Positions 1 through 11,684 are shown, counted from the stretch's first letter. The stretch: 64,000 bases of DNA from Stenogyne calaminthoides (GCA_037126765.1 JBBCBC010000012.1:4836001-4900000); one strand, 5' to 3'. A program made the numbers and translations. Notes: generated by a model not told the origin, from the letters alone.

Positions 1-451
1 TAATTTTGATCTCATAGCTATCTCAATTGTCCAATTTTGGTCCCATTTTTGCTGAAAAACATAAAATTTTGTCATTTTCAGTTTTGCGCACGTATCAGTT
101 AAAATCGGGGGTTTCTAAGCTCGTTCTTAGCTGACTTGGACGTTGACTGATAAATAAAATTTTATTTTTTTCGCAACTTAGGAGAAAGTTTCTTGTTCTT
201 TCTATTTTTTTTTTTAAATGAGTTTTTGTTTAATAGTCAACGTCTTTGTTAGCTACGAGCTCGAAAACCCTCAATTTTAACCGACTCGTGACTTGTGCAT
301 GATCAAAAATGATAAAAAATAAATAAATTGTGAAAATGTGACCAAAATTGGACAATATAGATAATTATAAGACCAAAATTAAACATTTAAATTTTTTGGG
401 ACGAAAAACAAATTATAGAAAAGTTAAATAACCAAAAAACTTTTTTTCTCC
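1..451. mobile_element. Non-autonomous MULE-like TIR element, left end outside window
   Basis: This is the third copy of the element complete at 33912-34437 and 50841-51356. Its right terminus reads ...CTTTTTTTCTCC and is followed by TATTAGGTG (452-460), which matches the target duplication of the other copies. It contains no coding sequence. Confidence 0.6.
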
Positions 452-1659
452 TATTAGGTGGGCCCCCCGATCGAAAATCCTGGCTCTGCCACTGCACCCA
501 TGTACCCCTCTCACTCTGCCATTGGTGGGTCGTGAATGGGTGGGTTTTGAAAATTTATTTTCTTAAATTTATTTAGTTAATTTTTGTGAATACTAATAAA
601 TTTAATTAGAATCTTTCATTCATCATTTACGTTAAGAAATAGTATTTCTAGTAAATTTAATTGTAATAATTTAATTTTACAATATTTATAAATTTTAGAT
701 TTTTTTATAATATTTATAATTATTCGAAAAAGAAGAATGTAAAATGGAGAACCATAGTTAATGGTGATAAAAATATAAAATGTACTAAAATATGGAGGGT
801 AATAATGAGAATCTTAAAATTATCAACAAATTTTAAAAAAATTATCAAATGAAATATAAAACATGTTCGTACATAATTATTGTGCAGCAAACAAAACATA
901 TACATATAAAATTTGTCAAATGAATCACTATTTTAAGTATCATATCTTATCACATACACGCTACCAAACGAGCAACATAAGACTCTAAAACCACTCTCTT
1001 GATAATTAATAGTGTGGTGATTAGATCAAATTGTGCTTTAATTAATTACAGTTTCAGAACTTGATAACCACTTTTCCCGGTTGTTAGAGAAATAATTGAG
1101 TTTTTCGCACTTTTGGTCCCACAGGACACACCCCCTCACGATTTTGGTCCAAAACCTTACACTTTTGGTCCCGTAGCCCAAAATTTTTACACATTTGGTC
1201 CCACTGTGAACTTTTCTGTCAAATCCGTTAACACTTTTGGTCCCATAGGATTTTTGGTCAACAGAGGCGAGTGAGGGCTTATTTGGAGGAAAAAACATGA
1301 CACTTTTGGTCTCATAGGGATTTTTTACTCAATTTTTTCATCAAATTTTCCAGAATTTCTGTTAAAATTATGACATAAGTTTATTATAACAAGCAATTCA
1401 ACAGAAATTCAACAGCACAAACTAGTAGCAAAGTGACCAACAAAATAAATTTACATATGATCTGATTGCTTAAATCCCAATTCAAATAACCCAAAGAAAT
1501 AATCAATTTCCATTTTCAACCATTGCAGAAAGCTTGCAACAGACACAATTGATTTTTGTATTGCTCAAACACATAACTATGTTTCTTACACAACTATTCA
1601 GTCATGTTTAAGAATTTTGCTTGCATCCTCAGATAATATAAAATCAACAAAGCATTAAA

Positions 1660-1850
1660 TTACCCATAGAGAGAAGGAACTGCTAAAGCATTTAGATGAT
1701 CAAGCTGTAGAAGAAGCTTGCACTCAATCAAGAACTCTCAACAACCTCTTCGCCAGCGCCTTCAACTCCACCGACTCTCAACAACTCAATTCTGCCATAC
1801 AATCACGGGGACAGGTTTCAAAGCCTTTGGTCCATTTCGAATTCCTCTCT
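1660..1850 (+). pseudogene. Exon-like fragment inside the Pack-MULE-like element
   Basis: One plus-strand frame stays open for about 60 codons and has normal protein composition, including the run KHLDDQAVEEACTQSRTLNN. The stretch is richer in C than its surroundings and is kept in the other copies (about 35690-35870 and 52590-52780). The source protein is not recognised, and no start codon or splice frame can be fixed. It could be a captured exon or a chance open frame. Confidence 0.3.
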
Positions 1851-2784
1851 TGTGTGGTGTAGTCTGGAAGAAGTATACCAATTTGAGAAGTTAATGATTG
1901 TAGAATTCATTTATCACTTATAATGACCAAAACAAGATAACATGAAAGTAACAAGCTCTGCTGATTCCGTAAGCCATAAGGGCTACCAATATGAAACCAC
2001 AAATTTGAAGATCAAAATCCAAATTCCAAACTACAAAGATAGGCTGCTATCTCGGACGCTAATGAAGCACAAAATAGAGAGAGAATAAGAAACATAAATA
2101 TATCTTAATCAAACAAAAAGTAACAGAAACTCAAATTGATACCGATTTCAGTTCTTTTTAGCATTTTTTTTGCCCTTCCAGATTCAAGTTCCAGGTTAGG
2201 TAAAAGAAGACACACATAGAGAGGCTAAAGAAGAGATAATTCCATATTCAAGTTCCAGGTTAGTTCTTCTACTTTAATTTAACACTTTGATGAGACAAAA
2301 ACTTTGATGAACTTGGTTCAAGGAAGTTTTATACTGAATCTGGTACTGTTTACCATACGGAGTATCATTGTTTAGCGATTTTGTGAAGAATAACACTTTA
2401 CAAACATTTTTTAAATAGTGACACTTTTTATGCTAAAACGTGATACTTCATATGCTAAAATATGGTATTACTTGGAAGTTGGAAGATTGAAGAAGTAAAT
2501 TTACAAAATCAAGAAAATCTTGTAAATCTCAAAGAGGAGCGATTCTTGCAACAAGTTTTGTATTTATATCACGTTTCTAGTATTAGAGTCTGAGTCTTCC
2601 ATGCAATTCAAAATTTCTTCTTAGGCCGACTCTCCTTAGTTTCAAATCATTATATATTTTCTAGAACAATCATATAAAAACAAACCAACCCAAAACCCGG
2701 CCGGGATGAGATTCTTAATCTTATATCGACCAATTTACGTGACAAAAACATGCATCTTGATAAAACAAGCCAAAGACAACTTAC

Positions 2785-2900
2785 CAATGAAAAAGGACGA
2801 TTTAACTTGATGAAATTGCTTAATTTGATGCGTATGTACCGACTTGAGTTGTGTGTCATCTTCATTTGAATCCTCCCATCACTATGGCTCCCATTGCTCA
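2785..2900 (-). pseudogene. Captured-exon candidate 2 in the Pack-MULE-like element
   Basis: On the minus strand this segment ends at a good donor, ATTG|GTAAGTTG (intron side 2779-2784). In unit 2 (44825-44930) it is preceded by an acceptor-like CGGCAG|GCC, and one frame is open from acceptor to donor. Units 1 and 3 share a run of differences from unit 2 in the middle of the exon. The parent gene is not recognised. The matching order and strand of this piece and the 3180-3522 piece suggest both came from one captured gene. Confidence 0.35.
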
Positions 2901-3179
2901 AAGAAGATCCTCACGATATTTGATGCATATGAAACAACAATTTCACTTAATCGACATAAATGAATGAAAAAAAAATTGCACCATCACTCCTCAAAACAAT
3001 TAGGATCAAGCAAAAGAAACAAAAATAGAGAAATTAAACAACACGAAACCACCAGAGAAATTAAACAGAGAAATTGCCTCAGATCGGATCTCGAAACCAC
3101 TAGAAGTTCGCCATTCGCAAGATCGCGAAAACTAGAAACAAATTCCTGTGTTGTTTTACATTCGACCCGGAGGGATTTA

Positions 3180-3522
3180 CCGCAATCAATCATTGGGTAG
3201 ACGACCAAAGCGGGATACGCCTCCGAACGCCGAAAACTTCGCTCGATCAAGATTAGGGCAAACCCTCAGCGCTAAATTGAAATCGCGAATCGGCAAAGAA
3301 TGAAGGCCCGGCATCTCCGGGTTGGGGGTTGGGTGAATTGATGTCGCCTAGACCGTCAAGACCTCAGGCGAGTCCAACGGAGGCGTGCTCAGGTCGGCCC
3401 GCGTCGTTGAACAGGGCTGCGAGAATTACAGGATTCGAGAGTTTCTCAAATAATTTTGATAAGACTAGGGTAATCCGGGCCGCAGGCAAGGTGGGGGGTA
3501 TCAGGCACGGTGAGGCGGCCAT
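3180..3522 (-). pseudogene. Captured first-exon candidate in the Pack-MULE-like element
   Basis: This is a minus-strand frame starting at an ATG at 3522 with an MAAS N-terminus and a hydrophobic stretch including SKLFEKLSNPVILAALF. It resembles the N-terminus of an organelle-targeted plant protein, but the family is not recognised. In unit 3 (54100-54462) the same frame continues through ALSEFPAFQEAYPAAG to a donor at CAG|GTAATCC, with one internal stop. In unit 1 the downstream part is scrambled by small differences. It is probably a captured, non-functional gene piece. Confidence 0.4.
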
Positions 3523-3884
3523 AGCCGCAGCCGGAGGTGTGTGTGAGTTGGACGAAAACACACACTAAAATGTGAAATCGCACATAGTGCTCTCCTAAGG
3601 GTTTTTTTCTCGGGAAAAATTGATTTAATTCGTATAATTTTTTTTTTAAGTTTGACTAAAGGCGAGTGTTCGGAAACTGCGATTTTGACGGAAATATCAG
3701 TCAGCGGGACCAAAAGTGTCAAAATTTTGGGCTACGGGACCAAAAATGTAAGGTTTATGACCAAAATCGTGAGGGGGTGTGTCCTGTGGGACCAAAAGTG
3801 CGAAAAACTCAGAAATAATTAAATAAACAAATTAATTTCACACATTTTTACAAGTTCAAATTTTAAATGAGATGTAATTTTTTT

Positions 3885-3965
3885 CATGGTATCAGAGTCT
3901 TCAAGCTCATGTCCACGTTCTGAGTTCGATTTCCGCTGAAAGCAACTCCACTCATATTAAATTAT
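3885..3965 (+). mobile_element. tRNA-like / SINE-like remnant
   Basis: The segment has GGTATCAGAG followed about 35 bp later by GAGTTCGATTTCC, close to a pol III B box. It lies just outside the MULE right end and is repeated at 54826-54905. The A box is weak, so this is only a possible SINE relic. Confidence 0.25.
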
Positions 3966-4065
3966 ACACTTACAACTTCATCCATATTAAATTATAACAT
4001 TTATTGGGGCCTCAACAAGTTCGGGTTTTTAGATGATATGAAACTCTTTCGTCGGTATAATGTTA

Positions 4066-4327
4066 GGGTCCGCTTGGTATGACTCGGGAATGGTAATAGT
4101 GTCGTATCATTGAGGGGTCGGTCAAGATGGGGTTATTGATTGCATTATTATTGCTTGGTTAAAAAGCCAAGAATGGATATCTCGGTGAGGAGGGTTGAGT
4201 GAGGGATAAAAGTAAGATAATCAATTACTTATTTCTAATCCTATTACGAACAAATCTAAACTATCAAACCGTATAAATAGGAATAATTCTCCATTACCCC
4301 TTCCATTACCTCCAATCAAGCGATCCC
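4066..4327. mobile_element. Tourist/PIF-Harbinger-like MITE, unit 1 copy
   Basis: This 262-bp element has imperfect terminal inverted repeats, GGGTCCGCTTGGTATGACTC against GGGATCGCTTGATTGGAGG (reverse complement of the right end). TTA flanks both sides (4063-4065, 4328-4330), the 3-bp duplication expected for PIF/Harbinger elements. It is non-coding. The unit 3 copy is at 55004-55266. Confidence 0.65.
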
Positions 4328-4330
4328 TTA

Positions 4331-6540
4331 ATTCCACCCCTTAATTCCACCCGCATTTCTTGACATGGTCATCTTTCCTTAGCAAGTGAAACAACAATGT
4401 AATAAATGAGCAAACATGTTGATTTTTTACCCTCTTTATAATCACATATTCATATTCTAGAATCCACTAACACATATATATATCCGAATATTCTGGTTGA
4501 GAATCTATTTTAATATTCTTCCAAGATTATATTGTGCATTTTTTGTAGTAAACAAAACCACTAAAAATTGTGCTCACAGAGATGTCTATGAATAAACAGA
4601 AACCCCTCGAAATATCACAAAAATAGTCGCAGCAGTTCCCAACAAGAAAAAAATGTACTGATTCCATCCATATCTTCATGCACTTAATTTGGTTACAAGT
4701 TTCTCCCTCAGTTTACTAAGCTAATATGCTCCTTTTTTTTATCGATTCTTGCTAATTCTTTTTTATCTTCTCGTATTAGCGATAAAGTTCGCATTTAGCT
4801 AGGTACCCTGTTAATTTCATCCCTAAAAGTGTGTTTTTTTTAAAAAAAAAAACTGGATATTATGTTCTGACGAGAGTCCGTTTCCGTGAAACTTTTTATA
4901 GTAAAATATTAGGATTTTTAACTGCAATTATAAAGAAATTGAAAGAAACAAAATTAAATAACATAGATTCGGTGACTCAATTGTCGTAGAATAACTACGG
5001 CTGGGCCGGTGCACTACCAAGTCGAGAGATTTACTAATATTTTGGTGATAACAAACACAATGAATCAAATAGGTATTTATAAGTGTAATCGAGCAAAAAC
5101 CCTAAAGGCCCATTCGAAATCTTTGCTAAAAAAGGCCCCAACAAGGAAGGCGATGAGTGTGGGACGTGAAGCAGTCGATCGGGCTTCATAACCCAACATA
5201 AAATTGATACCATTACAATTATGAATTGATACAATAACATGACGGTGAGCACATTTTGACTTTATGTGTATAAATGTTATGATATTAATTTATAAGTGTA
5301 GTGGTATCAGTAAATGAAACTTATGATATTAGTACGGATCCAGTTTGACCGGTGAGTTTGTGATGAAACTTTATCATCCCTAGCTAACTATTTTAGCTTA
5401 ATAAAGTAGTGGATTAAGATCGTGATAGTACGTACCTTCAATTTCAACATAAATCAAATAATGCTAGTCAATAAAATAAAATTTTAATAACGTGTAATAT
5501 ATGTTAGGTTTCTCCTGGAAAAAAAGAAGAAGTAGATAATGGAGTATTAATCCTTACGAAGAGTTGGGGTGATAGAGATGAGATCGCAATAGCGATCTTA
5601 AACATTTATAATTGCAATTTGATTAAAAAATTAGTTATTATTAATGTAATTAATTAATAATTATTATGTTTTCATAATTAATGTTAGAATTTTCTTATTT
5701 AAGAGTTAGTCTGTAACCTCATTAAGTTGATTATGAATTAAAATATTATTAAGAGTGTTTCTTTTCTTTTCCTTATTGCCGGTATTTCCCTGCATCATGG
5801 GGTTAATGTTTCTTATGGAAATATTCAACTCAAGACAGTTGCTTAATTATGTGATTTGCTTGGTAGAAATAGAAAGGATATCTTTTGCAATGAGCTGGAT
5901 ATATACATGCATTATTTTGCTTAGGTAATTATCTTTTCTTTAGAGACACTTTGTGAAATCATCTAAACTATAATGAAAAATCTATATCAGATTAATGAAT
6001 AAGTACACACAAAATTAAATTTGTCTAACCCCAGTATCAATATGACATGGTTATACCATTAATTCGCACACATATTTTTTAGAATTAATTCATAGCTTGG
6101 CATTTTCATGCATCTATATTCCTTTTCTTTTTTAGGGTAAAAAATGCATCTATATATATTCCTTAATTAAGTTGTGTCTATGGAAACTGGAGAGTGGAGA
6201 GTGATATGGTGGGCCACGTCAAAGATGAATTATTTCTACTTTCTAGTCACTCAATACTAAACAAGAATCTCAATCTTTTTTTTCGAGATTTTATATAATT
6301 TTAACTTTTCTTGGTTGGTTTGACCTGCAGATGATCTAGAAATGCTCAAGACCACTTGCAATGTAATTGAGAGCTGCTTCTAAAATTGCTCAATCAAGAT
6401 ACGAGAACTGGGGCAAGTGATGGGCTACATAAATGGAAATTAAATGAACCCTTTTAATATTCAAGTTTATCATGTTAAAGGAGAAATTATTAATTCAATT
6501 GAATATGTAAATTGTAATTATATAGAAACTAACTATTATT
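4331..6540. other. Intergenic spacer, no gene seen
   Basis: AT-rich sequence with frequent stops in all frames. No domain, RNA gene or clear terminal repeat was seen. It is almost unchanged in unit 3 (55270-57480), apart from small mismatch patches near 4980-5200. Confidence 0.5.
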
Positions 6541-6544
6541 GGCA

Positions 6545-6780
6545 AAAACTTGTCTGAATCTGAGTTCACCGTGAACTCGAGTTTTTTTAGTATCACTGTT
6601 ATGTACAAAAACTATTTCTGTTGTGCATAAAAATTATCATTATTATACACAAAAACTATCACTGTTTAAAAAATATTTTATACTTTTAAATAGTGAATTT
6701 TTTTTTACATAACAGTAATAATTTTTACACATTTCTTTACATGGGTAGACCTGATTCCTGAATCAAGAATGTTACTCATT
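6545..6780. repeat. Dispersed AT-rich repeat with TTATGTACAAAAACTAT motifs
   Basis: The segment starts at GAGTTCACCGTGAACTC (itself a palindrome), has several GTTATGTACAAAAA / TTGTGCATAAAAATTATC repeats, and ends at GTAGACCTGATTC...GTTACTCA. The same order recurs at 20768-21030 and in unit 3 at about 57498-57720. It is a non-coding dispersed family of unknown class. Confidence 0.45.
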
Positions 6781-7149
6781 ATTATTTGCATTGATTGCTC
6801 AATGAAAAGTATGTATGCAGGCATATTATATATACTACTCCCTCCTACCCAATTTAATTGTCTTGTATTCCAATGTCCCAATATTAAAGTATATATTTTT
6901 GTTTTCATGATACTGAATAATTTTTCTAATTTATTTATTAATATAATTATATGCATTTATTATGTTGAAAAGTAAAAATCTTACTCACCCCGTCCTAAAA
7001 ATATGGTCTCTGTTTTTTCACACAAATTTATAAACCATCATTTATTGTGATATAAATTGTGGATTTAACTATGAAAATTGTAACATACCCTTATTTATTG
7101 AATACAAAAATAAAATTGTTTAATCCCAATGTACATTAAATATAGATAT

Positions 7150-7986
7150 GGGCGCAACTATTCATACCCACAAAATTACCAAGTACGTCCACTTTTATAT
7201 TTTACAAAAATGACCTTAATAAAAAATACTACTATACCCTTTAAATTAAAATAAAAATATTAAATTTATTAAACTCACCCACTTTTCTTAACCCCACGTT
7301 AAAAAGCCCATCTAAATTAAAAAAAAAAACACGCTATCTTCATCTTTCTTATATTTCCGTACCAAAAAAACCCTAAATCTTATGTTTTTCCAAAAGAAAT
7401 ATGGACGATAAAAATTCACCAAGTATTCAATCTGTAAGTTTATCTTCTTTCTTCCCTTTGAAAATATATAAGAACATGACAGAATTAGACTGAAATAGAC
7501 ATCTACCTCCATGACAAACATTTGTCACACTGCTGGAAATTTCTAACATTAATAGTCTAGCACTGTTTATAGCTCTTCCCTGATAAACTTGCCCAGATCT
7601 TGTTTGGTCATATCCAAAAGATCATGCTAACAACATTTGTCACCAAAATTTAATTAATAAACCATTCCAAGTTTCCCCGAGAAGCGAGAAAAGTCAGCCA
7701 TCTTTGTCTTGTCATTTAGCTATTCACCAATTAGGCCTATATATCTGGTGAGAATTCTAGGGTTTAGTGACGAAACCTCAAATTAGGTCGTGGGATTTGT
7801 TATTATCAATTCATACTTAAAAATTAATTTAGTGGGTATGTTTATTTAAGTCTAAATATTGTATTAAGGTTATAATTTAAAATTTTAAGGGTGTACTAAA
7901 AAAATTAAAGAATAAGTAAAATGTGTGGTGGGTTATTTTAGCAATGGGTGTACTTAGTAATTTTGTGGGTGTGAGTAGCCACGCCC
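7150..7986. mobile_element. Non-autonomous MULE-like element, unit 1 copy
   Basis: This 837-bp element has about 42-bp terminal inverted repeats: GGGCGCAACTATTCATACCC on the left and GGGCGTGGCTACTCACACCC as the reverse complement of the right end. The flanks are TATAGATAT (7141-7149) and TATAGACAT (7987-7995). In unit 3 both flanks read TATAGATAT, which supports a 9-bp target duplication. No transposase was seen. The interior has short stretches with gene-like CTT/CTC composition but no convincing frame. Confidence 0.7.
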
Positions 7987-8005
7987 TATAGACATTTTAA
8001 GGCTA

Positions 8006-8211
8006 AGTCTTGTATGCTTTCAGGTGCACCGTGCACTCATAGTGCATTTTAGAACCGTGCAACTTATTATACTGAAAGATGCAACTTGTTTATACTTTCA
8101 TATTAATAGTTGCACGGTTCAGTATAAACAAATTACATCTTTCATAATAACAAGTTGCACGGTTCTAAAATGCACTATGAGTGCACGGTGTACCTGAATG
8201 CACATAAGACC
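8006..8211. mobile_element. Hairpin MITE with TGCACTATGAGTGCAC arms
   Basis: The left arm has CAGGTGCACCGTGCACTCAT and the right arm is its near-perfect reverse complement, with internal CCGTGCAAC/GTTGCACGG repeats. The whole segment could fold into one long hairpin. Relatives lie at 23617-23840 and 58962-59168. It is non-coding. Confidence 0.6.
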
Positions 8212-8460
8212 CACTTATATTTTAATCAATTTACACACTTTTAATAAGAAAGTTGACTATGATTTTGGACAAACTAGAAATAAAAAAGGGGTCATATTTT
8301 TTTGGACGGATGGAGTATTAAATATGGTAATAATAGAAATTTTACTTGTTTAATTAGTCTTTCTAATGTCTTTTTTAATCTTCGTGAAAAATCAAATCAA
8401 CCAAGTATATAATTGGAATGAAGGAAGTATTCATACATCAAATAAGCATTGTATGGAAGG

Positions 8461-8602
8461 GCACTTGTACGAGACGGTCTTACGGTGAGATAAAATATAA
8501 TTTGGGCATTGACGCTTTAATACTTTGGAAGATGTGTGTGTTGATTTGTGCTAATTTGTACCCCATCTCTTGTATGAGATCGTCTCGTATGAGTTTTTGT
8601 CC
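8461..8602 (+). mobile_element. Short MITE of the GAGACGGTCT family
   Basis: It starts CACTTGTACGAGACGGTCTTAC, has TTGGGCATTGACGCTTTAA internally, and ends CGTATGAGTTTTTGTCC. Seven members are visible: 8461, 17929 (inverted), 25179, 31671, 48788, 59416 and 61847. The ends are imperfect inverted repeats. The 135-codon frame across it is not a gene. Confidence 0.55.
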
Positions 8603-8829
8603 AAACCCTACCAAAATTGTGGTGCTAGTTGATATTATGAAAGGAAAAGTTGAAGCCAGAAATGGAAAAGCGTGCTTACACCTTCCAACCTGCATCTTGC
8701 TTGCATATATAATTTGGCAATGTTCCATCCTTATTGGATTTATAGGTATGATATTCCTCCCTACGCTTTTTACTTTTTCTTTCCCCTTTAATGTTAAGAA
8801 TGTAGTAATTAATTCTAATTCATAGCATT

Positions 8830-9843
8830 ATTATTATGAGTTGGTCTCAATAATCTTTCTCATCATCTTCCAAGTTAGCAAGATATATAATCCTTTGAAA
8901 TCTCGAATATTATTATTCGATATAAATTATACTTCAAAAGAATTTTTTATATTTTCATTTTATCTGTCCACAAATTAATAATTTCAATGTTAAAAAATAT
9001 TATCTAAACAACTGGATACTTTTATTAAAGAGAATATTATAATTTTCTGAAGAGTGGAGAATATCACAATTTTAAGTCCACCTAAATAATTCTTATATGA
9101 AAATGCATTTGCTTGGCTATTCACGATCACGACTTTTACTGCACACCCCATTACTTGGATATATTTTGAAAAAGTAAATACACATCCTATGTGAAATAAT
9201 TAATGCACCATAATATATTGTATCGTCCCAAAGATCAATTCGAGAAATGCACAAGAATATATATAATTATTAACATATAATAACATTTCGTAATGATTAT
9301 TACGTTGTTGTAATTGTTTTGACAGACACTAGGAATTAATTTACAGTGCACAATTAATATTGTTGTATCCGACTAAAAATCTGATAATATACATATATTA
9401 TTTGTTACGATCCGGAAACACAATCCATTTTCAATTTTGAAAAACTTGAACCATGTTATTAATTTATAAATAAAATCAAAAGTCTCGAACTACAATGTTT
9501 AATAGAAAACAACCTGCATAACTTCCATTTCTCAGGAAATTACTCATTAACCCTTATTTTGCGTTTGGTGCATATATAATACAACAGTGAACATTACAAA
9601 GCAAAAAACTTAGATAATAACGAAAATGATGATCATATATTACACTTGAAACTTAATTAAATTAAAATGATACAATACAAACTGAAGCATTACGATCGAA
9701 TTAGACTTAGCCTAAGTAAGCAATACCGCACACTAATTACTTTATATATATGTAATCTAGCCACACCAATTGAACTAATATTCAATTAAATTAAAGATAA
9801 CTAAAGTAATTAATTAATACTATAATCTAGGCGTTGTGGTTTT
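8830..9843. other. 3' flank of the SWEET gene, no further gene seen
   Basis: Very AT-rich sequence with many stops. It lies directly downstream of the SWEET stop codon on the minus strand, so the 3' UTR and polyadenylation site should fall here, but no single signal stands out. It is almost identical in unit 3. Confidence 0.4.
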
Positions 9844-11684
9844 TCATGCAGAAACCTCGATGACATGAGCAGTTTCTTTCTGAAGCTCGGCTTTGTGTCC
9901 ATCCAAGCTGATCATAAGATCGTCGATTACGCCAACCGGAATTATAATCTCCGAGCACACAAGTCCTTCCAGATTTACGACGTCAAGGATTTGTTCTTTA
10001 ATCTCAGCAATCACGCCGCTTTCAATTTCTACCTCAGGAGTCTTCTTTGCTTCCACCATTTTTTTCGTCCCATTTTTGTACATTACGTACAACCCCATTT
10101 GGATCACACCAAAGAGGAACCCTAGAACATTCGGAATCTGTATATTTGAAACCAGTAGTAAATTAATTAACTTGTTAGGGTTTGCTTTATAATTAAATAA
10201 TATGTGGTTATAATATCGGGATCATCCTGTAATATTGGCCGTGTCCAATTTTAGTCCCCATGTTTTTACATTTTCAATTTTGGTCCTATTATCGTCAATT
10301 TTGGTTTTTAGACCAAAAATTAAGAAAAGTAAAAACATATAGGTAGGATTAGAATTGGCAAAAAAGGACCAATTGGACCAATTTTTTGATATTATCTCAA
10401 TGTTTTATATATACTTACTGCAATGTTGTAGTCTTTGCGGAGTAAGCCGTAGAAGAACCACATAACGGCACTTAGTGTTAGAAAAAATGAGAGCAGAAAC
10501 GGCATATATTCCACGCTCTTGGTCCTTATAACTTGTCTCTGAGGAAAACGAAAAAATCGTAATTAATATGTTAGACATATTTTTCAACAATAATACTTGA
10601 AGAAATAAATTCCTTAAAAAAAAGAAAGAAAGAAATAATTAATTAATTTATAAGCAACTTACCACCACACCCAAAGGCGCAACAAACACACAGAGGGAGA
10701 AAACAAGGCAAATCCATCCAACAACTTCGCCACGAGTTGTGCCTTGTGCCAGAAATTGAGTCAGCAGGACAATCAGGCCCAGCCCGACAACGTTTAGCCC
10801 AAAAATAAGGCCCACGGTTTGCAGCTGCAGCCAATATTTTAATTTAAATATTGAATCAATAATTAATTAAAATTGCTAATATCTACATTGAAAGAAGAGT
10901 AATTGGTCTTGTCTAAACCAGTTTTACTGTCCAATTGTTTTGCAAAATACTTTACACTAAAACAACTAATACTTTTTAATAAAACAACTAATACTGTTCA
11001 AACATATACACATTTAAGTATTTACCCTAGCGGTTTTGGGGGCGTAAAAGAGGAAGAGAGAGATGTATATCGTCTGAACGAAACAGCCAACAGAGTTGAT
11101 AGTAATGAGAAGAGTGGTATCCGGCTTCAAGAAAGCGTAGTATATCCACAGTATCGCACTGAACAACCCCACAACGTACGGCACAGATTGGAACCCTTGC
11201 GTTGATTTTTTCTTGCATATCTGAATAAATGTTGGCCTGCATATATATATGTAAAATTTTAGTTTTACATAATATATTAAACAATATTTAAGTATAAATT
11301 ATAATAATATATTCAAATGGACTTACACTGGAGCAAGGAAAACCATGAAGGAGACGATGTTGCCTGAAAAAATAATTAAAAAAATTGTTATTGTGGTATA
11401 TAAATAGATAGATAGATATTCTATATTTATGCATCTGCATGCTTTGCATGGGGATATATTTACGTAGAAATTTTTTTTGTGTTTGAATATAATATGTAGC
11501 CTTTTTGTCTCTAGCTAGCTAGCTATAGTTATTTGAGATTTCTATGTGGAATAAAATAAAATATCTGAATGAGGAAAGCAATTGAGACAAGACACAAATT
11601 AATTGCATAGAGAATAAATGAAAGAGGAGAGGAAATAAGATGTATTGTACCTAAAAGGCCAAAGGTAAAAGCCAAATAACTCAT
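9844..11684 (-). CDS. SWEET: SWEET sugar transporter, six exons, complete
   Basis: This is a MtN3/saliva (SWEET) uniporter, a plant plasma- or vacuolar-membrane sugar facilitator. Exons run 11651-11684, 11327-11363, 11026-11236, 10663-10824, 10419-10538 and 9844-10137, all with GT-AG borders and joining in frame to 285 residues. The first MtN3 repeat spans about residues 8-95 and the second about 125-213, giving the usual seven membrane spans, followed by a roughly 70-residue cytosolic tail. Visible family residues are prolines at 25, 43, 144 and 161, the substrate-pocket asparagines N71 and N191, and tryptophans W54 and W175. The motifs WICLVFSLCVF and TKSVEYMPF look most like the sucrose-type clade III (SWEET9-15), but clade is inferred by eye. 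The ATG at 11684 was chosen because it gives a normal short first exon. A TATA box lies about 90 bp upstream. Unit 3 carries a broken copy. Confidence 0.93.
10215..10390. repeat. Small foldback repeat in SWEET intron 5
   Basis: CCAATTTTAGTCCCCATG... on the left pairs with ...GGACCAATTGGACCAATTTT on the right, with inner arms TTTTTACATTTTC and AAGAAAAGTAAAAAC. It lies between exons 5 and 6. In unit 3 its right arm was removed by the deletion that cuts exon 5. Confidence 0.4.

Larger units (their letters stand above)
1098..3811. mobile_element. Pack-MULE-like element, unit 1 copy
   Basis: The ends form an inverted repeat of roughly 140 bp. The left arm begins GAGTTTTTCGCACTTTTGG, and the reverse complement of the right end reads TGAGTTTTTCGCACTTTTGG. 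GAAATAATT flanks both sides (1089-1097 and 3812-3820), the 9-bp target duplication typical of Mutator-like elements; the exact edge could shift by one base. No transposase was found. The interior has exon-like and GC-richer stretches with splice-like junctions (see 1660-1850, 2785-2900, 3180-3522), as expected if host gene pieces were captured. Truncated and full copies lie at 35086-45110 and 51996-54749. Confidence 0.7.
6983..8320. mobile_element. Possible Stowaway-like element split by later insertions
   Basis: CTTACTCACCCCGTCCTAAA on the left pairs with the reverse complement of the right end, TACTCCATCCGTCCAAAAA. These resemble Stowaway termini. The interior holds the 7150-7986 MULE and the 8006-8211 hairpin, so the element would have been about 300 bp before the insertions. 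The call is tentative. Confidence 0.35.

Noticed and set aside
720..905. 61-codon minus-strand frame conserved in all three units
   Set aside because: Conservation follows from the recent duplication. The sequence is F/I/L-rich from poly-A/T and shows no codon-like substitution pattern.
3329..3568. Plus-strand frame over the GC-rich part of the Pack-MULE-like element
   Set aside because: It is the antisense of the exon candidate at 3180-3522, which has a better start and splice context.
4330..4430. Possible gene near CATTTCTTGACATGGTCATC
   Set aside because: No frame exceeds a few dozen codons, and the region is unchanged spacer in unit 3.
6834..6900. Stowaway start CTCCCTCCTACCC
   Set aside because: No matching right end with a TA duplication was found at a sensible distance.
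8418..8825. 135-codon plus-strand open frame
   Set aside because: It runs through a GAGACGG-family MITE and is shortened in unit 3. No domain recognised.
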